NCBI RefSeq assembly: GCF_030463565.1
Contig: NC_134649.1
Location: 506,001 to 570,000 of the forward strand
Origin: Pelecanus crispus
Taxonomy: Eukaryota > Chordata > Aves > Pelecaniformes > Pelecanidae
Direction: 5' to 3'
DNA: 64,000 bases
This document shows positions 39,620 to 52,229 of this stretch, piece after piece. A model generated the notes under the pieces. That model worked only from the letters and a program-made list of their open reading frames with translations, searched no databases and had not been told where the DNA came from. The translations under genes were made by a program, and so were the position numbers. Numbering within the stretch: the stretch's first letter is position 1; every line of letters begins with the position of its first letter.

Positions 39620-42600
39620 CATCACCAGCCCAGGGATGCGGGAGCAGCTGGCGCCTTCGGGACCTTCCCAGGGACCGGACGAAGCCGCCGAGCACAGAGC
39701 TCTGGGCTTTGAAATGACACCCGCAGTGTCACGGAGGGAGCTGTTCCGCTTTGCAGCGCCCCGCTCATGAGCGAAGCTTCACCCTCACCGCAGGGCTTCA
39801 AGCAAGGTTCTTCTTTTCCAGCTCTGGCTGCGGGAGCCGCCTGCGACCGCAGTCAATTACACCGGGATTTATCCCGACCTGGCACCCGACTTCCACGGGA
39901 TGGGAATCGGCCACCGAACTGCCGCCGCAGAGGCAGGGGGGTGCTCGGCTGCCCCTGCCCAGCCGCACCGGCCCAGCGCGGGCACACGTGGCGGCCGGGC
40001 TGGCACCGGCGCAGGCGGCACCGGCCAAGCTCTGGCGCTGCCCTCGCCCGCCGGCACAGCGTGCGCGGTGCCTCGGCGCCCGTCCTCCCCTGCGAGCAGG
40101 TCGCTGCTCTGCCCTCTTGGCCTCACCGTCACACGCTACCTTTTTTTATCTTTGAAATGCAGCAGCCGCATCTGGAAGTGGAATATAAATATCGAGGGCA
40201 CGGCACAGGCAAGGGCTCTCCCTCCCAGGTCGGATCCTCTCCCACCTCCCGCCAGCCCTCCAGAAGAAGGCCCACGTGTTTGACTAGGTACGGGCGCAGC
40301 GTGGTGTCCTGTTTCTGAGGAAAGCCTCCCCGCGGTGGGCAAGAAATGCTTCAGCTGCTGGAAGCTCAGGGTGAGAGGGGTCAGCCTGCGAGCAGCAGCA
40401 GATGCAGCAGCCCTTCGCCGTGGAGGGACGGAGCCGCGGCCCCCAACGCTGTGGCGGCTTCGCAGCAGGCAGGCACCCACGCCGACCCGCGACATCCGCC
40501 CTCCGGCTTCCCTTTCTGCTGAGAATCCCCTTTCCTCCTCCGCCCGAGACCGAGCCTCCATCCCTCCGAGCCTCCATCCCTCCGTCGCTCCCCGCCCCCA
40601 GCATCCTCCGCTCCTCCATCCCTCCGTCGCTCCCTCATTCTTCCCGTTTCCCTGGCAACGCCCATCTCCGCAGCGGAGATCTGTCCCCTCTCTCCCTCTT
40701 ATCTTTCTCCTTTCTCTTTCATCTATCTCCTAATCTCCCTCTCTATTCCAAACCTCTGTCCTTTGCTTCCTTTCTTTCTCTCTCCCTTTTCATCTCCTCC
40801 AATGTCTTCTCCATCTCGGGGTTACAATTATTCGCATCTCACTTTAAAAAAATAATCTACTTCATTAGCCGCCGTGCCACCCGCTCCACTCCCACTCCTC
40901 CTGCAGCCCACCCGCACGGCTCAGGACCCCTGCCCATGCCCGAGCCCCAGCGTGCACCTCTGCCAGAGGACAATAAAGTTACCGTGCTTTGGTGAGGCCC
41001 TTCCAACCTTCCTCCAAAGCCCTTCAAACAAAGGGGAAGCAGAATTCTCCTCTCACACTACAAGACGTTCAGGATGGGGCAAGCAGATGCCCCTCCCGAG
41101 CTGCCTGCAGGGCTCACCTGCCCGCATTTTGCCGTGGGGCTTCAGTACCAGGAGTCCCCGCTTTGCTGCGGTTTCCGTGCATACGGCATTCACCCAGAAC
41201 CGCTGTTTTAGCAGGAGAGGAGCAGCCCCGGGCGCACACCCAGGCTCTCGGCCTCGCTTTCCACAGCGGGACCTGGCTGCGGGTGCCGGGCAAAGCCTCG
41301 CCAGCCGGTCCTGACCCCCGTCCTCCAGCCCCTCTCTAACGCAGCCAACACGAAAGCCGGTGGCTCCAGTCCAACGCCTGTTCGTGTGTCTTAGATCAGC
41401 CCTCAACTTCTCCTTTATTTCAAAGCAACCAGGGGAGACTAAAATTAATGGGGAAAAGATGCTTTCTGGAAATCAGAGACCTAGTTGCAGCAGTTTGGCC
41501 ATGGGGGTGATGGATGGACAAGAGCTGCCTGGGGAGGACAGGCTCTGCCGGGGTCTGGGGGCCGGTAGGAAGGAGCAGGGGAGGCCCGGGGCTGACTGGC
41601 AGCACAGGGTCACTTCAGGGACCCCCTGTTTTGCGGTGCACAGTGCAGCGAGGGGCCCATCAGAGCAGGCTCGTTACCACGAGTCTTTTCCCTGCACCAG
41701 GGAAGTCTCCTTAGAAAACTGCGGTGCACAGACCGACCAAGCCAAAGCAAACACTGGACCCAGCGCTCCGCTTCTGCCAAGGGATGGCAAAACCTTTGCT
41801 CCTTCAGCCGCCAAAGCCGCACCAAACCCTGCTGACGGTGACAGCCTGGAGCAGCGCTGGGGCCGGGAGCGCTCGGGGAGGGGGATTCTCGCCGCCGCCC
41901 CCAGCCGCCTTCCTTGAGGAGCTCCTGTCGCTTTGCTGCATGGCACGGCAACATCTCTTCTTTAGAAGACCAAACTGATCCAGCTTTAAGCCTGATTATC
42001 AGCCCTTCTGCCCAGGCAGCTCTTCTCGAAGCAAGACAACGGAGCTGCTAGGAGCGCTGGTGGCACCCAAACGGCGTCTGGGGAGCAGCGGCTCGGGGAC
42101 CAGCCTCGTCCTGCTGAGCGAGGACATTTCCTTAGACCTGACCGGAATTACTGTGGCCTTACGGACGCATATGAGACCCTTCCTGCTCTTCTGCCGTGGA
42201 GGGAACCCAACCCACGGAACCCCGGCACCCTGAAGCCCCACCTCCACCAGCCCTGAGCGCCGTGACTCGCCATGGCCGACGTCCACCCCGCGCCCCGGGG
42301 ACCCGGCACCGCTCCCCGGCGCAGCGCTCCGGCGCATCCCACGCTCTCCCATGGGCGCCTCGGGCAAGCACAGCGTTCCCCCTTCACGACGACGCAAACG
42401 TGGCCTCTCCGTCCCCATCCGCCTGCCTCCCCCCCACCGCCGCGCGGGGACACGCGCCGCGGCAGAGAGCTCTCGCATCTTGCTTTTGGAGCTTGTTGTC
42501 ACGTCACGGCTTAAAAACGCTGCACAGGAGCACCAGAGACAGAAATAGCGATTACAAATACAAGCAGTTGGTGGCCGAAGGTGCGGGGCAAGCAGCAGCC

Positions 42601-42980
42601 AGGGGCGAGCCCGGTTGGAGCTGAGGGCGAGGGGCCGCTCCTGCCCGGACCCCCCTCTCGCAGCACGAGCACCCGCACCCCAGCCAAAACAGCACCGACC
42701 CGCGGACCTCCCCGCGCTTCACGGGGCTCGGGGCGTTTGTCAGCGGTTTGGGACCGACGGTGGTTGTGGTGCGGCAAGGAGCAGGGAGAAATCCCAGCCC
42801 GGCCAGCCCCACCGCCGTCCCAGCCTCGCTTCAAAGGCTCCACACAGAACCCTCGCTCTCCCTTGGAAAACAATTTTTGCTTTTAAGTGAAATAAACAGG
42901 GAAAGACAGACTTTCAAGTTCCTCCTTGCTGCAACGACTTCTCTTCGACATACTCCCTTTCCTCTCCGAAAATAGAAGAG
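39620..42980 (-). other. ZNF710 leader intron: low-complexity and unique sequence
   Basis: No gene recognised. At about 40545-40645 there are copies of CCTCCATCCCTCCG. About 40670-40810 is a nearly pure C/T tract of the CTCTCCCTCTTATCTTTCTC type. Confidence 0.5.
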
Positions 42981-42984
42981 CTAT

Positions 42985-43190
42985 TCAAAAAAGATGCGAG
43001 AAGAAAAAAGGAACTGAATAGAGGAAAGAGGAAAGAAAAAATGGAGCCCCAAGGGGGTGGAGAAAAACAGAATGAAAAGACAGCAAAAGTAAAGAAAAGG
43101 GATGAAAAATAAAGGAGGGGGAAGAGAGAGACAGACAGAGAAGCTTTGAAAAGAAAGAATGCTCCCAGCCTGAATACAGTGTGCATGAAA
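42985..43190. repeat. Purine-rich low-complexity tract
   Basis: About 200 bp rich in AAAG, GAAA and GGAGG steps on the plus strand with few pyrimidines. Long minus-strand frames here are Phe/Ser/Leu-rich artefacts. Confidence 0.75.
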
Positions 43191-43199
43191 AAAAGAGCG

Positions 43200-46100
43200 C
43201 TTGAAAAGAAACAGCCAGATGAAATGACCTCTCATTCACAGCCTGTGCCAATCACCACCACAATGTAAATCCTTTCTTCTTTTCTGCATTCTCTCTCTTT
43301 CCAGCGGGGGCAGAGGGAAGAGGAAGAAAGGGGAGTTAATTCTCAGCATAGCAGAAAATAAATCTGCTCTTTGCTAACTCCCTGAAAGAGACGCCGAGCT
43401 ACTTTTAAAAATACCTCTCCCAGTAATCACACATGCAGATATGTAAAAAAAAGTAAATGCAGTTCTGCACAGAGTGGCTCTGGGAAGGCCTGTCCTCACC
43501 ATCAGGGCTCCTAGATGAAAAGCCACCACGCCGTCCCTAGGAAAAAACACGGAGCAAATACCCGGAGAAAACAAATCTGTAGAAACAAGCGTGGCCATGA
43601 AAAGCAACCGGCGCCGGAGATTTAGGTCAAAGCCCGAACCTTGCAAAGAAAGATGAGGGATTGTTGGGAGAGATGCAGTCCGGGGGCCCGACTCTGGGCC
43701 AGGCACTGCGGGTGCCAGCTCTGCGGGGAGGGAGGGGGCGAAGGGTGGGCACCGGCGGTGCCCGGCGCAGCCCCCCTCGCCCTGCAACCCCCAAACCCCC
43801 CAGCAGACGAAAGCAACAGCAGCACCCCTGCCAGGAGAGGCCCGACGGGGCTTTACCGCGGGTCTGCAAACCCCAGCACCGTCCCGTTTGTTCAGCATCT
43901 TCAGCGGGGGGGGGGGGAGGTTAACAGAGCCTCACAGATGAAGATGAACCAAAAAGCGCAGGAAGGAGAGAGGCATTGTAACACAGGGCAAAGGGAGAGT
44001 ATAAACGCAGTGAGAAGAAAATACTGAAGATGGAGCCCCCGAGGAGAGCGCGGACCGCGGGGACAGAGCGAGAGGCAACAGGCACCCCGCGTTCCGGCGG
44101 GCAGCGAGCTGGAGCTGGACTTGCAACGCTGCCTGGCAGCAGAGCAGACCCAGGCTGCAGGCGAGGGTCCGCAGCGCGCAGAGGACGACGTTCCTGCACA
44201 GGCGCCTGCCCAGCAGCCGCTCGGCATCGCTCCCGCTCAGCATCCCCCGGTGCCAGGGGTTAATCATAAACTGCGGGGACCTCAGAGCAGAGCAATAAAA
44301 GTGGCTGGAGGTCAGAGGAACCGATAACGCAAGTAGGAGCTCAAGCACCCTTGTACGTATAACCCGGCTGGCCGGTTGTAAAAGGGAAAACCAACCAAAA
44401 TGTTACAGATGTGAGCTGTGTGCCACCCCAAGGGGAACAGAAGGGGAGACCCCCGCAGCAGGAAGACAGTCTCACTTTTGAGATTGTTGCTGCCCTTATC
44501 TTTGGAAGTAATTTCAATGTATTTTTCATATTCCCCATGTGCGGAGCTTGCCCCCAGGATGGCAGCTCATGGGCCCGGCCGCCCCCTTCCCCGCCCCGGG
44601 CTCTGTCCTGCGTGGGGCTGCGAGAATGGAAAAATGGGGACCCAGGGACTGCCTGGATCCATTCACAGCAGCCAGAAATTTCCAACCAGAGCAAAAGGCC
44701 AGGAGGAAGGTGAACACTCCGGACTGCACGTGATTTTGCTGATAAGTTCAATCTTCCCATGTGCTGGGAAAGGCCGGGAAAGGCTCCCCCCGAGTCCCCA
44801 TGCCCGGGCAGACGTTACCCCTCTCACTGCAATGTGGGGAAGGGGGAGAGGGCAACCGACGGGGCGAGCACGGACAGGAACCTCAGCGCAACGTCCCATA
44901 CGGCCATGCAAAACTCTCCTCTGCTTCTCAGACAGCTGCTCCCGGCGTTGGTGACAAGGGGTCCCAGCGCCCTGCCAGGGCTGGAGCCCCCTCCCCTGCC
45001 CCGCCGGCTGCCCGCTCCCCACAGCGATGCTGCGCCCGCCGCGGCCGGGCATCGGCTGAGCTCTGCCACTGGTGCCGCACCGCTGCCGTTGCCGCGGCAC
45101 GAGGACGGACACCGGACGGGGCAGCGGCGCCGGCGGCTGCACCACGTGCCCGGGGAGCCGGGCGCTGCTTCGTACCGCGACGCTCACCGCATCCATCACC
45201 TCTCCTGGGCCAGGTAATGCACTAGGCATAGCCACGAGGGTCTAATTTGAGCGTGTTAATTAATACTCGACCGGATAATCTTTCACATGTAAAACTCATC
45301 AGAGCTTCTGAAGGCCGCTGTTCTGGGTTAGCGGATCCAGCTCCTGCTGTCGGCACGGAGGCTGCTCTGAGGAGAGTTCGAGGAGCTGCCAGGTAAGGGG
45401 ACATTTCACTCCGCATCTCCTCCGTGAACTTCACATTTTCAGGCTGTTCTGCTTTGGAGAAAACTGCTACCAACCGCACCGGCCCCTGCGAGCCAGCAGC
45501 CGTCGGGACGTCCCTGAGCACACCACCACCGACTGCGGTTTGCTCTTAGCGAAGGGAAAAGATCCCCGATAAGCCTTTGCAAAGCGAAGTATGGCCAAAG
45601 TAGCCTGCAGGAACGCAGGACCTCCCAGCTCAGCGTCTCAAGGAATTACCTCCAACACACGAAATCTCCCCTGCAGAACTCACAGGAGATGCCAGTGGGG
45701 GTAGAAATGTTAAATAACAAAGACACTGAGTGCACTTTTCTGTAGCTCACAGGTGAAAGGAGCAGGGGGAATCGCAGCTTTCCCGCAGCGGGCGGGCAGG
45801 GGATGGGCAGGGGCTGGGGACCGGGGACCCCTGGGAACTTCCCACTTCTGACTTCTCCGATAACAGCGTAACTGGACGTGTTGCACCCTTTTAGGAGCAA
45901 AACTGACTGCTCTGCTGCAAACACCACATTACTTTCAGATCCACAAGCTGAAGAACGTTTCAGATCCTTTTCTGAGCAGCTGAGCAGTTCAGAAAGATGA
46001 GCGTTGGGAAAGCGCAGTCCAGGATGGAGGGCGCAGGAGGTAGCAGACGGAGGGTCCCCACCGGTGGCAGTTTATGAAATCTCAGCTCAGGGCTGACCCA

Positions 46101-49100
46101 AGGAAGCGATCGTGCCAAGTCAGACATGGAAAATACGGTATCCCCTGGCAGTGCTGGCCAGGCGGGGTGAATGATGGCTGCAGGCATCTGCGGGGGGATC
46201 TGCTGATGGGGCAGATGCAACGCGGTTGGATTTGTGGGAGGGCGGAATGGCCGTGCAGCCCAGGGGAGATGGGCTGTTCTGCTCAGCTCCAGGGCATTCC
46301 CTGCTCTGCCCCGTTCTACCTCGGGAGAGGCCCTGGCACGGGCAGCGAGGGCATGGGCAGCGAGGGCACGGGCAGCTGGCCCTGCTCCAGTGCAGCGAGA
46401 GCATCCATCCCCTCCGGCCACAGACGCCTCGTCTCCCCCGGCTTTTAGGGGATGAGCCAAAGCCAGCCGTGCCTGCTCCCCTCCCCTGTCCTGACGCTCT
46501 CTGGCAGCCACGGAGACCCAGAGCCATCACCGGGGCTTGGCACAGGCTGCGGGTGCTGCTCCCCCTGCCCCGTCCCTGAGGCGCCTCTCTGAATTGCTCC
46601 GAACAGGAGCTGGAGGTGGATGGCCATGGGACTCGGGCTGAGATCCTTCCCCAGCCCTGGGGTGCTCAGTTCCGTCCCCGCTGCCAGCACCCCGCCGCCG
46701 CACGGCCACCCGCCGGGGACAGCGGGCAGCCGGTGACAACAGCCGCAGCGCGGCTGCCCGCACCGAGGGCTTCGGTAGCCAACACCTCGTCCTGGCAAAC
46801 AGGGCCATTGCAGCCGACGGCGCTGCCCTGCTCCGTCCCGCCGGTATCCGGCAGCACGAGGACTCCACGCGCGTCCCCGGCTGTAGCGAGGCCGTCTCCG
46901 CGCCCGCGCGCGTTAGGGCTTACGCTGGGAACGCAGCTAATGCCCCGCACCGCTTTTGTGCTCTCAAAGCTCGGCAAACAGCTTTCCTAGCACCGGTGCG
47001 TGCACACGGGTCCCGTCCACAACCCACCCTCTGCGCGCCCTGCCAGGGGCCAGGGACATGGGTTTGTCCCGAATCCCCCAGCCCCGAGCAGCGGCACCGC
47101 GGGAACACAAAGGGTCTGTTTCAAAATACCAAACTGTCATTAAAGGAAAAAATCCTCCAGCGCGGAGCCTAGCCTGACACAGATGAAAAGTCTGAAACAG
47201 TGACAGGTAAAATTCAAGCCTGCGAAGTCAGAGTGACTGATATGGAAAACGCCCCTTCAAGCCAGGAGGCTCTGCTTCTGCCCTGACGAAGGATAATGAA
47301 TGTACGGCAGCCACAGGACGGGTGCTTCAGAAAATAAAGGCTGAATATGTAATTTCAGACTATTTGAGAGTCTGCGAGAGAGTGAAGTTTGGGGATTTTT
47401 TTTTTTTTTTTTTTAGCTGAGCTACTTTTTATTCCACTTCAGACACATCAGTGAGGAACCTACCGGGGCAAGCTCTGCAGAAAGGCTCCCTGCATGAAAG
47501 ACTCCACATCTGCCGTCCCTCACGTTTCTGGTGACTTCAGGGAAGCAGAAACTTAGATTTTGAAATCTGAGTCCTGAAATGCATCAGATTGGAGCATCGG
47601 TGAGCCGAGGGAGCTCCAGGAGACGCGCCCAGCAGTCGGGTGGGCGCTGGGCGCAGTTGTCTGCGCGTTCTCGCCGAGGACGGCGTGCGTGCGTAGCCCA
47701 TGCAGTTGCATTTACGTGCTTGCCACCGGCTGCCTACAAACCATAAAAGCACTCGCCTTTCTGCACGGCAGATGTCTTTTAAAACCACGGCAGCCAGAGG
47801 ACCACGGCTGCTTTTCTCGCGGAGGAAGCAAAGGCTCTTGCTGGTCTGGAGGAACGTTGCATTGCTTGCGTACTTCTGTAGGGTTTACGTGGCCGCGTTA
47901 AAAAGAAATTTTCCCGTATTGCGCTTATGTTTTTGTGTTTATTATCATGTCGTGAGAGTTCATCCAGCCCTCCTAACTCCGAGTGGGGGCTGAGATTTTA
48001 CACACGACTGCATATTTATTTATTTTTTTAAATGGAGTTCAAAGGAAAGTTTGGCACCGCCGTCCGGAGCGCGTCACACCGGCCAGACCGTCGGGTGCAG
48101 ACACAGCCTCGCACGCCTGGATGCGATGCCCGGGGCCCTGCAGCTCGCAGCCATTCCACTCCTGAAACCGGAGCAGACGTGGGGCAAACCCGGGCAGGGA
48201 GCTGCCGCGGGCACTGGAGGGAATGCAGCACCCACCCGGCGCGATGGGCTCAGAAAGAGCTCAGCGGCTGATGTGAGGGAAAACGCAGTGGACAAACACG
48301 GGCCGTGACTGAGGGGGGTGGGGATGTTTGTACTTTTTACTCATCTTAATAAATATTTCATAATGTATCTACAAGGCTGGTTTTGTCTATAGGCTTTTTG
48401 CCTTTTGCTTTGGCAGCACTAAGGGCCGGCTCGCACGCGGGTCTGCTTGAACCACCCCGGCCCCCATTTTCATCACAATCTGCATAATTGCTGTATTTTG
48501 CGCTCTTTCTTCTTACAGCAAGAAAGTCCTATAAATATACAGAATATTCAGCTGTTGAAATAATTTGCTTATATGTGTCCCTTGTTTATAATCATAAAAT
48601 GAAACCAAACCACTCAAGCCCCCATAAATCAAGCCTTGCTCTCTGCAGATGAGTTCTGCAATTACCCTGACGGGCTTCACAAGCCTGTGCCGAACGGCCA
48701 AGGCATAAACCAGGGAAGGACGAGAAGAAACTCAGCGAAGAGGCTTGGCACCACCAACGGAAAAGGCTCTTTCAGTTCTGCCTGCAGTCCTGCCTTCTAG
48801 AAAGTCATTTGTCTGTGCCTACAAACTCAGGTCTGCGGCTCCTCCGAACAGCAGCAGAAGCCTGCACTGAGCCCGTCTGCTCACAGCAGCCCCGGGGACT
48901 CGTGAGCGAGGGCTGCAGGGCCAGCCTCCTGCACGGCGAGCGCAAAATAGCCACGGAGAATATATACCGACGGCTCCGGAGCAAAGCCACGGGGCGACAG
49001 AAGGAGGGCAGGTCGATCGGTGCCTGAAAATGGTAACTCTCAGGTGGCTCAAAAAAAAAAAAAAAAGATTGCAATTGGCACAGAATAGGGAGATATTAAA

Positions 49101-52100
49101 GTTCATATTTTATGGTGCCCCCGTTTCAGATGGCCGAGGGGTCAGTACTCGGGAGCGTAAATCCCTCGGCGAGGAAGCAGAGTCTCACAGTCCCCGTGGA
49201 TGCGTGTCCTGGCTGGGAACGGGAGCCAGCTCCCCAGAATACCCATCCTTACAACAGCAACGAACTTCCCAAAGGCAGCCGTCGTCCAGGCCAGTCCCTG
49301 GACATCCCTGATCTACCCGGCCACGCTCAGTGTCTCCCCAGCAAGGCGCGGGACGAACACGGCCGGGCTGCCCGTGGCCAGGCGCCCGCCTGCCTCCTCT
49401 GCCGGCCCCGCTCCGGTGGGCACGTTACGGCCGAAATTCGCGCTCGGACCATCCCGAGCGTTAAAACGGGAGCTGTGGGCGGCGTGGGCGGGGAGCAGCG
49501 GGAGAGCTGGGGTGGAGGCGTGATGCCAGCGCGCCGGCAAGGTGCGTCGGGAGAGAGAAACTCAACGAGGGGAGATAGAAAGTGCTGGAGAGAGAAAGTG
49601 CTGGAGAGAGAAAGTGCTGGAAAGAGAAAGTGCTGGAGCGGCAGCCAGCCGGAGGGCTGCACCCGTCGCCTCTCTGGGAGGGAGAGCAGCATGCGAAGTG
49701 TTAAAGAAAGGTCTCCCCAAGGGAAAACACCCCAACGCCGTCCTCCAGCTCGCGCCTTGAGTTGCAGCCTGGCAGCGCTGAGCCCGCAGGCACTGAGACC
49801 CCCCAACCCGGAGTTCAACACCCCCGGCCGGGGCTGCTCCAGCCCCCGGCCCCGGCAGGAGGAGGCACGGGCTGTGCCCCCCGGCCCCCGCCGAAATGGC
49901 CCCAGGCAGCGGCCCCGGCACGGCGGTGTGAGAAGGGAGGGGAAACCAACCAGGGAGCACTTAAAGAATTAAAAATTTGAAAGAAAAAGCACGGAGAGGA
50001 CCGAGAGCTCGTTAAACCCAGGGTAATACAGACGAGCGATGAGATCTCAGGGGAAAGAGCAGAGCGGGGAGAAGTGACCCGGCACCACGGAGCCCGGACA
50101 TGAGACGACACTGCACCAAGAAACAGGAAAGATAAATTTAGAGGCAGCCAGCGAGCGCTCTTCCTCCTGCAGCTCTGCCCGTCCTTCCTCCCCCTCCTCT
50201 CCCTCGCCGGGTCGCCCATGACCATGAGCAGGACACGGGCTCCAGCCCGGTGTGGCTTTTGCCTGCCAGGGGCAAAGCCCAGCTCTCCCCCTGGCCTGGC
50301 CGTACCCAGGGAACAAACCCGGCCCTGCCGCGGTGCCGGCTGCGGGAGCGGTGCTGGGAAACAGCAGCACCCCGTAGGGAAGGATGCTAAAGGCTTCAGG
50401 CGGACAGCGAGCAGCAAGCCCTAAAGATTTCATTTCTGCACCACCTGTTTGTGGCCTCAGCCTGCAATCCCCACGAAATTCCCCTTTTTAACTACAGCGG
50501 CTCCCACGCTGCCCAAAGTGCATCTGGGTGCACAATGCCGATGCAGAAATACGGTTTCACATACACAAGACGTGGAAGTAAAACAATGAACACGTCCGCA
50601 TGCTGCTTCCTAGTTAAAAGACATTCTTCCCCAAACTGATGTGCTGAGATAAAGCCTTTAAAGGCCTGGCTGATATTTCCTTCTTAGTCAAAACCTCTTT
50701 GTGCCTGTCATTCGCAGGCTGTGCTGGAGATACTCAGGTTTTGCATGCAAGAGGGAAGCGTGCTGTTTGTCAGGGCACAGGGGCCCGCAGAACGCGCTGA
50801 AGAGCAAGGGGAAACAGATGAATAATAGAGTTTTGATTTTAACTAAATTCACTCATTTCAATCACTCTGCGTCACAGCATCCATTTAAAACATCCTTGCG
50901 CTGGAAGCTGTGTTTCTCGCTGCAGCACTGAATCTCCAACCCCAGCGCCCAGCCGGCTGCGGATCCACCACGGCAGCGCCCGCACCGCCGAGACCCCCGG
51001 CCCATGGGTGCTTCCAAGGCGCACGCACATGCGTGCGCACACGCAGCAGTGGGAGCTGTCGAGCAGTGCCATTTTTAAGCCCTTTTCGGGCCGGAGCTGT
51101 GCCGTGTGTTTGGCATCAGTACCCTGTTCCTGGTCCCTTCCAGCCCCCTGCTCTGAGGGTGGGTTTGGGTGCTGCCCCCACCCTCCCCCTGCGGCCCCGG
51201 CTCTGCCCATCCCTCTGCCTGCCCCCTCCAGCCTTGGCTGGGGGGGTCCTCAACCCACCAGGGCCCAAAATCCCGGCCTCGTGCCAGCGCCCAGAGCTCC
51301 TCTTCGTCAGCCCCGACCTTCGGCTGGGCTCCTGGTCAGGCGGTGCAGCCCAAACCTGCTCCGGTCATCGCTTGTGCTCCACCATCCACCCACCTGCAGC
51401 TGCTGCTGTCCCAGAGCCGTCAGGATTCCTGTTATTAAACGTTCTCCACCAAAATTTGTCCTCTTGCACGTCTGTCCTCGACAGCATTTTCCATAGCTCG
51501 CGTGTTACACGCCCAGTACACCAGAAGGATTTGCATTACTGCGACCCTGAGCTGCCCCCACCCCCGGGGTGGCTTTGTCAGACCCTTCCCCGTCACTCAC
51601 GCTGTGACCACCTCTGCGCCACGCTCTTCGCGGTACTGCCAGTGGCATCGTCCCTCCTGCCTTATTTAGGGAGCAGCATCCCATCCATCAGCACTTCCAG
51701 TCGTAGCTGCATCCCAAAGCTCTTCACCTGAGCTGCCGGCAGCAATGCTCAGGTCTGATTCATGGTTGATTCAGTTAATATTTAACCTTGTAAGGCGAAG
51801 AACAGTTACAAATTTTCCTCCTTTGTAGGTTACGACTCAGCCACCCACACGAAACGTCACCGCGCTCCGCGCCACGCTGCCCTCTCCCTCCCCTGAGCCA
51901 CTCCTGGAAAGCAAGTATCACTTTTGGGGGTAAAACAGGTTCCCACTCATTTCCCACTTGTCCCTTCCCACGCGAGCTGTGCGTTGCCGAGCTGCGCACG
52001 GGCCGGTGCGAGACCCCAGTGCTTTTGCTCCTCACCGCCCCGTGCCGAGCGGCTCCCCGCCGGCCGCTGTGCCGGGACCCCCCAGGCCCTTGGCAGCCTG

Positions 52101-52110
52101 AGCAAGCGAC
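43200..52110 (-). other. ZNF710 leader intron: mostly unique, AT-rich islands, no gene seen
   Basis: No domain-bearing frame or RNA gene recognised. AT-rich islands stand out at about 47880-48050, 48310-48720 and 50420-50900. A T19 run is at 47396-47414. A 16-bp unit (GAGAGAAAGTGCTGGA) repeats four times at about 49573-49637. Confidence 0.45.
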
Positions 52111-52116
52111 GGCCCC

Positions 52117-52225
52117 ATAGAATCATAGAATAGAATCACGGAATCATTGAGGTTGGCAAAGACCTTTCAGATCATCCAGTCCAACCATTAACCTACACTA
52201 CCAAGTCCACCACTAAACCAATTAA
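52117..52225 (-). mobile_element. CR1 LINE 3' fragment (short)
   Basis: Plus-strand text begins ATAGAATCATAGAATAGAAT and continues GATCATCCAGTCCAACC and CCAAGTCCACCACTAAACCA. This is the reverse complement of a CR1 3' end. It is truncated after about 105 bp. Confidence 0.9.
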
Positions 52226-52229
52226 GGGG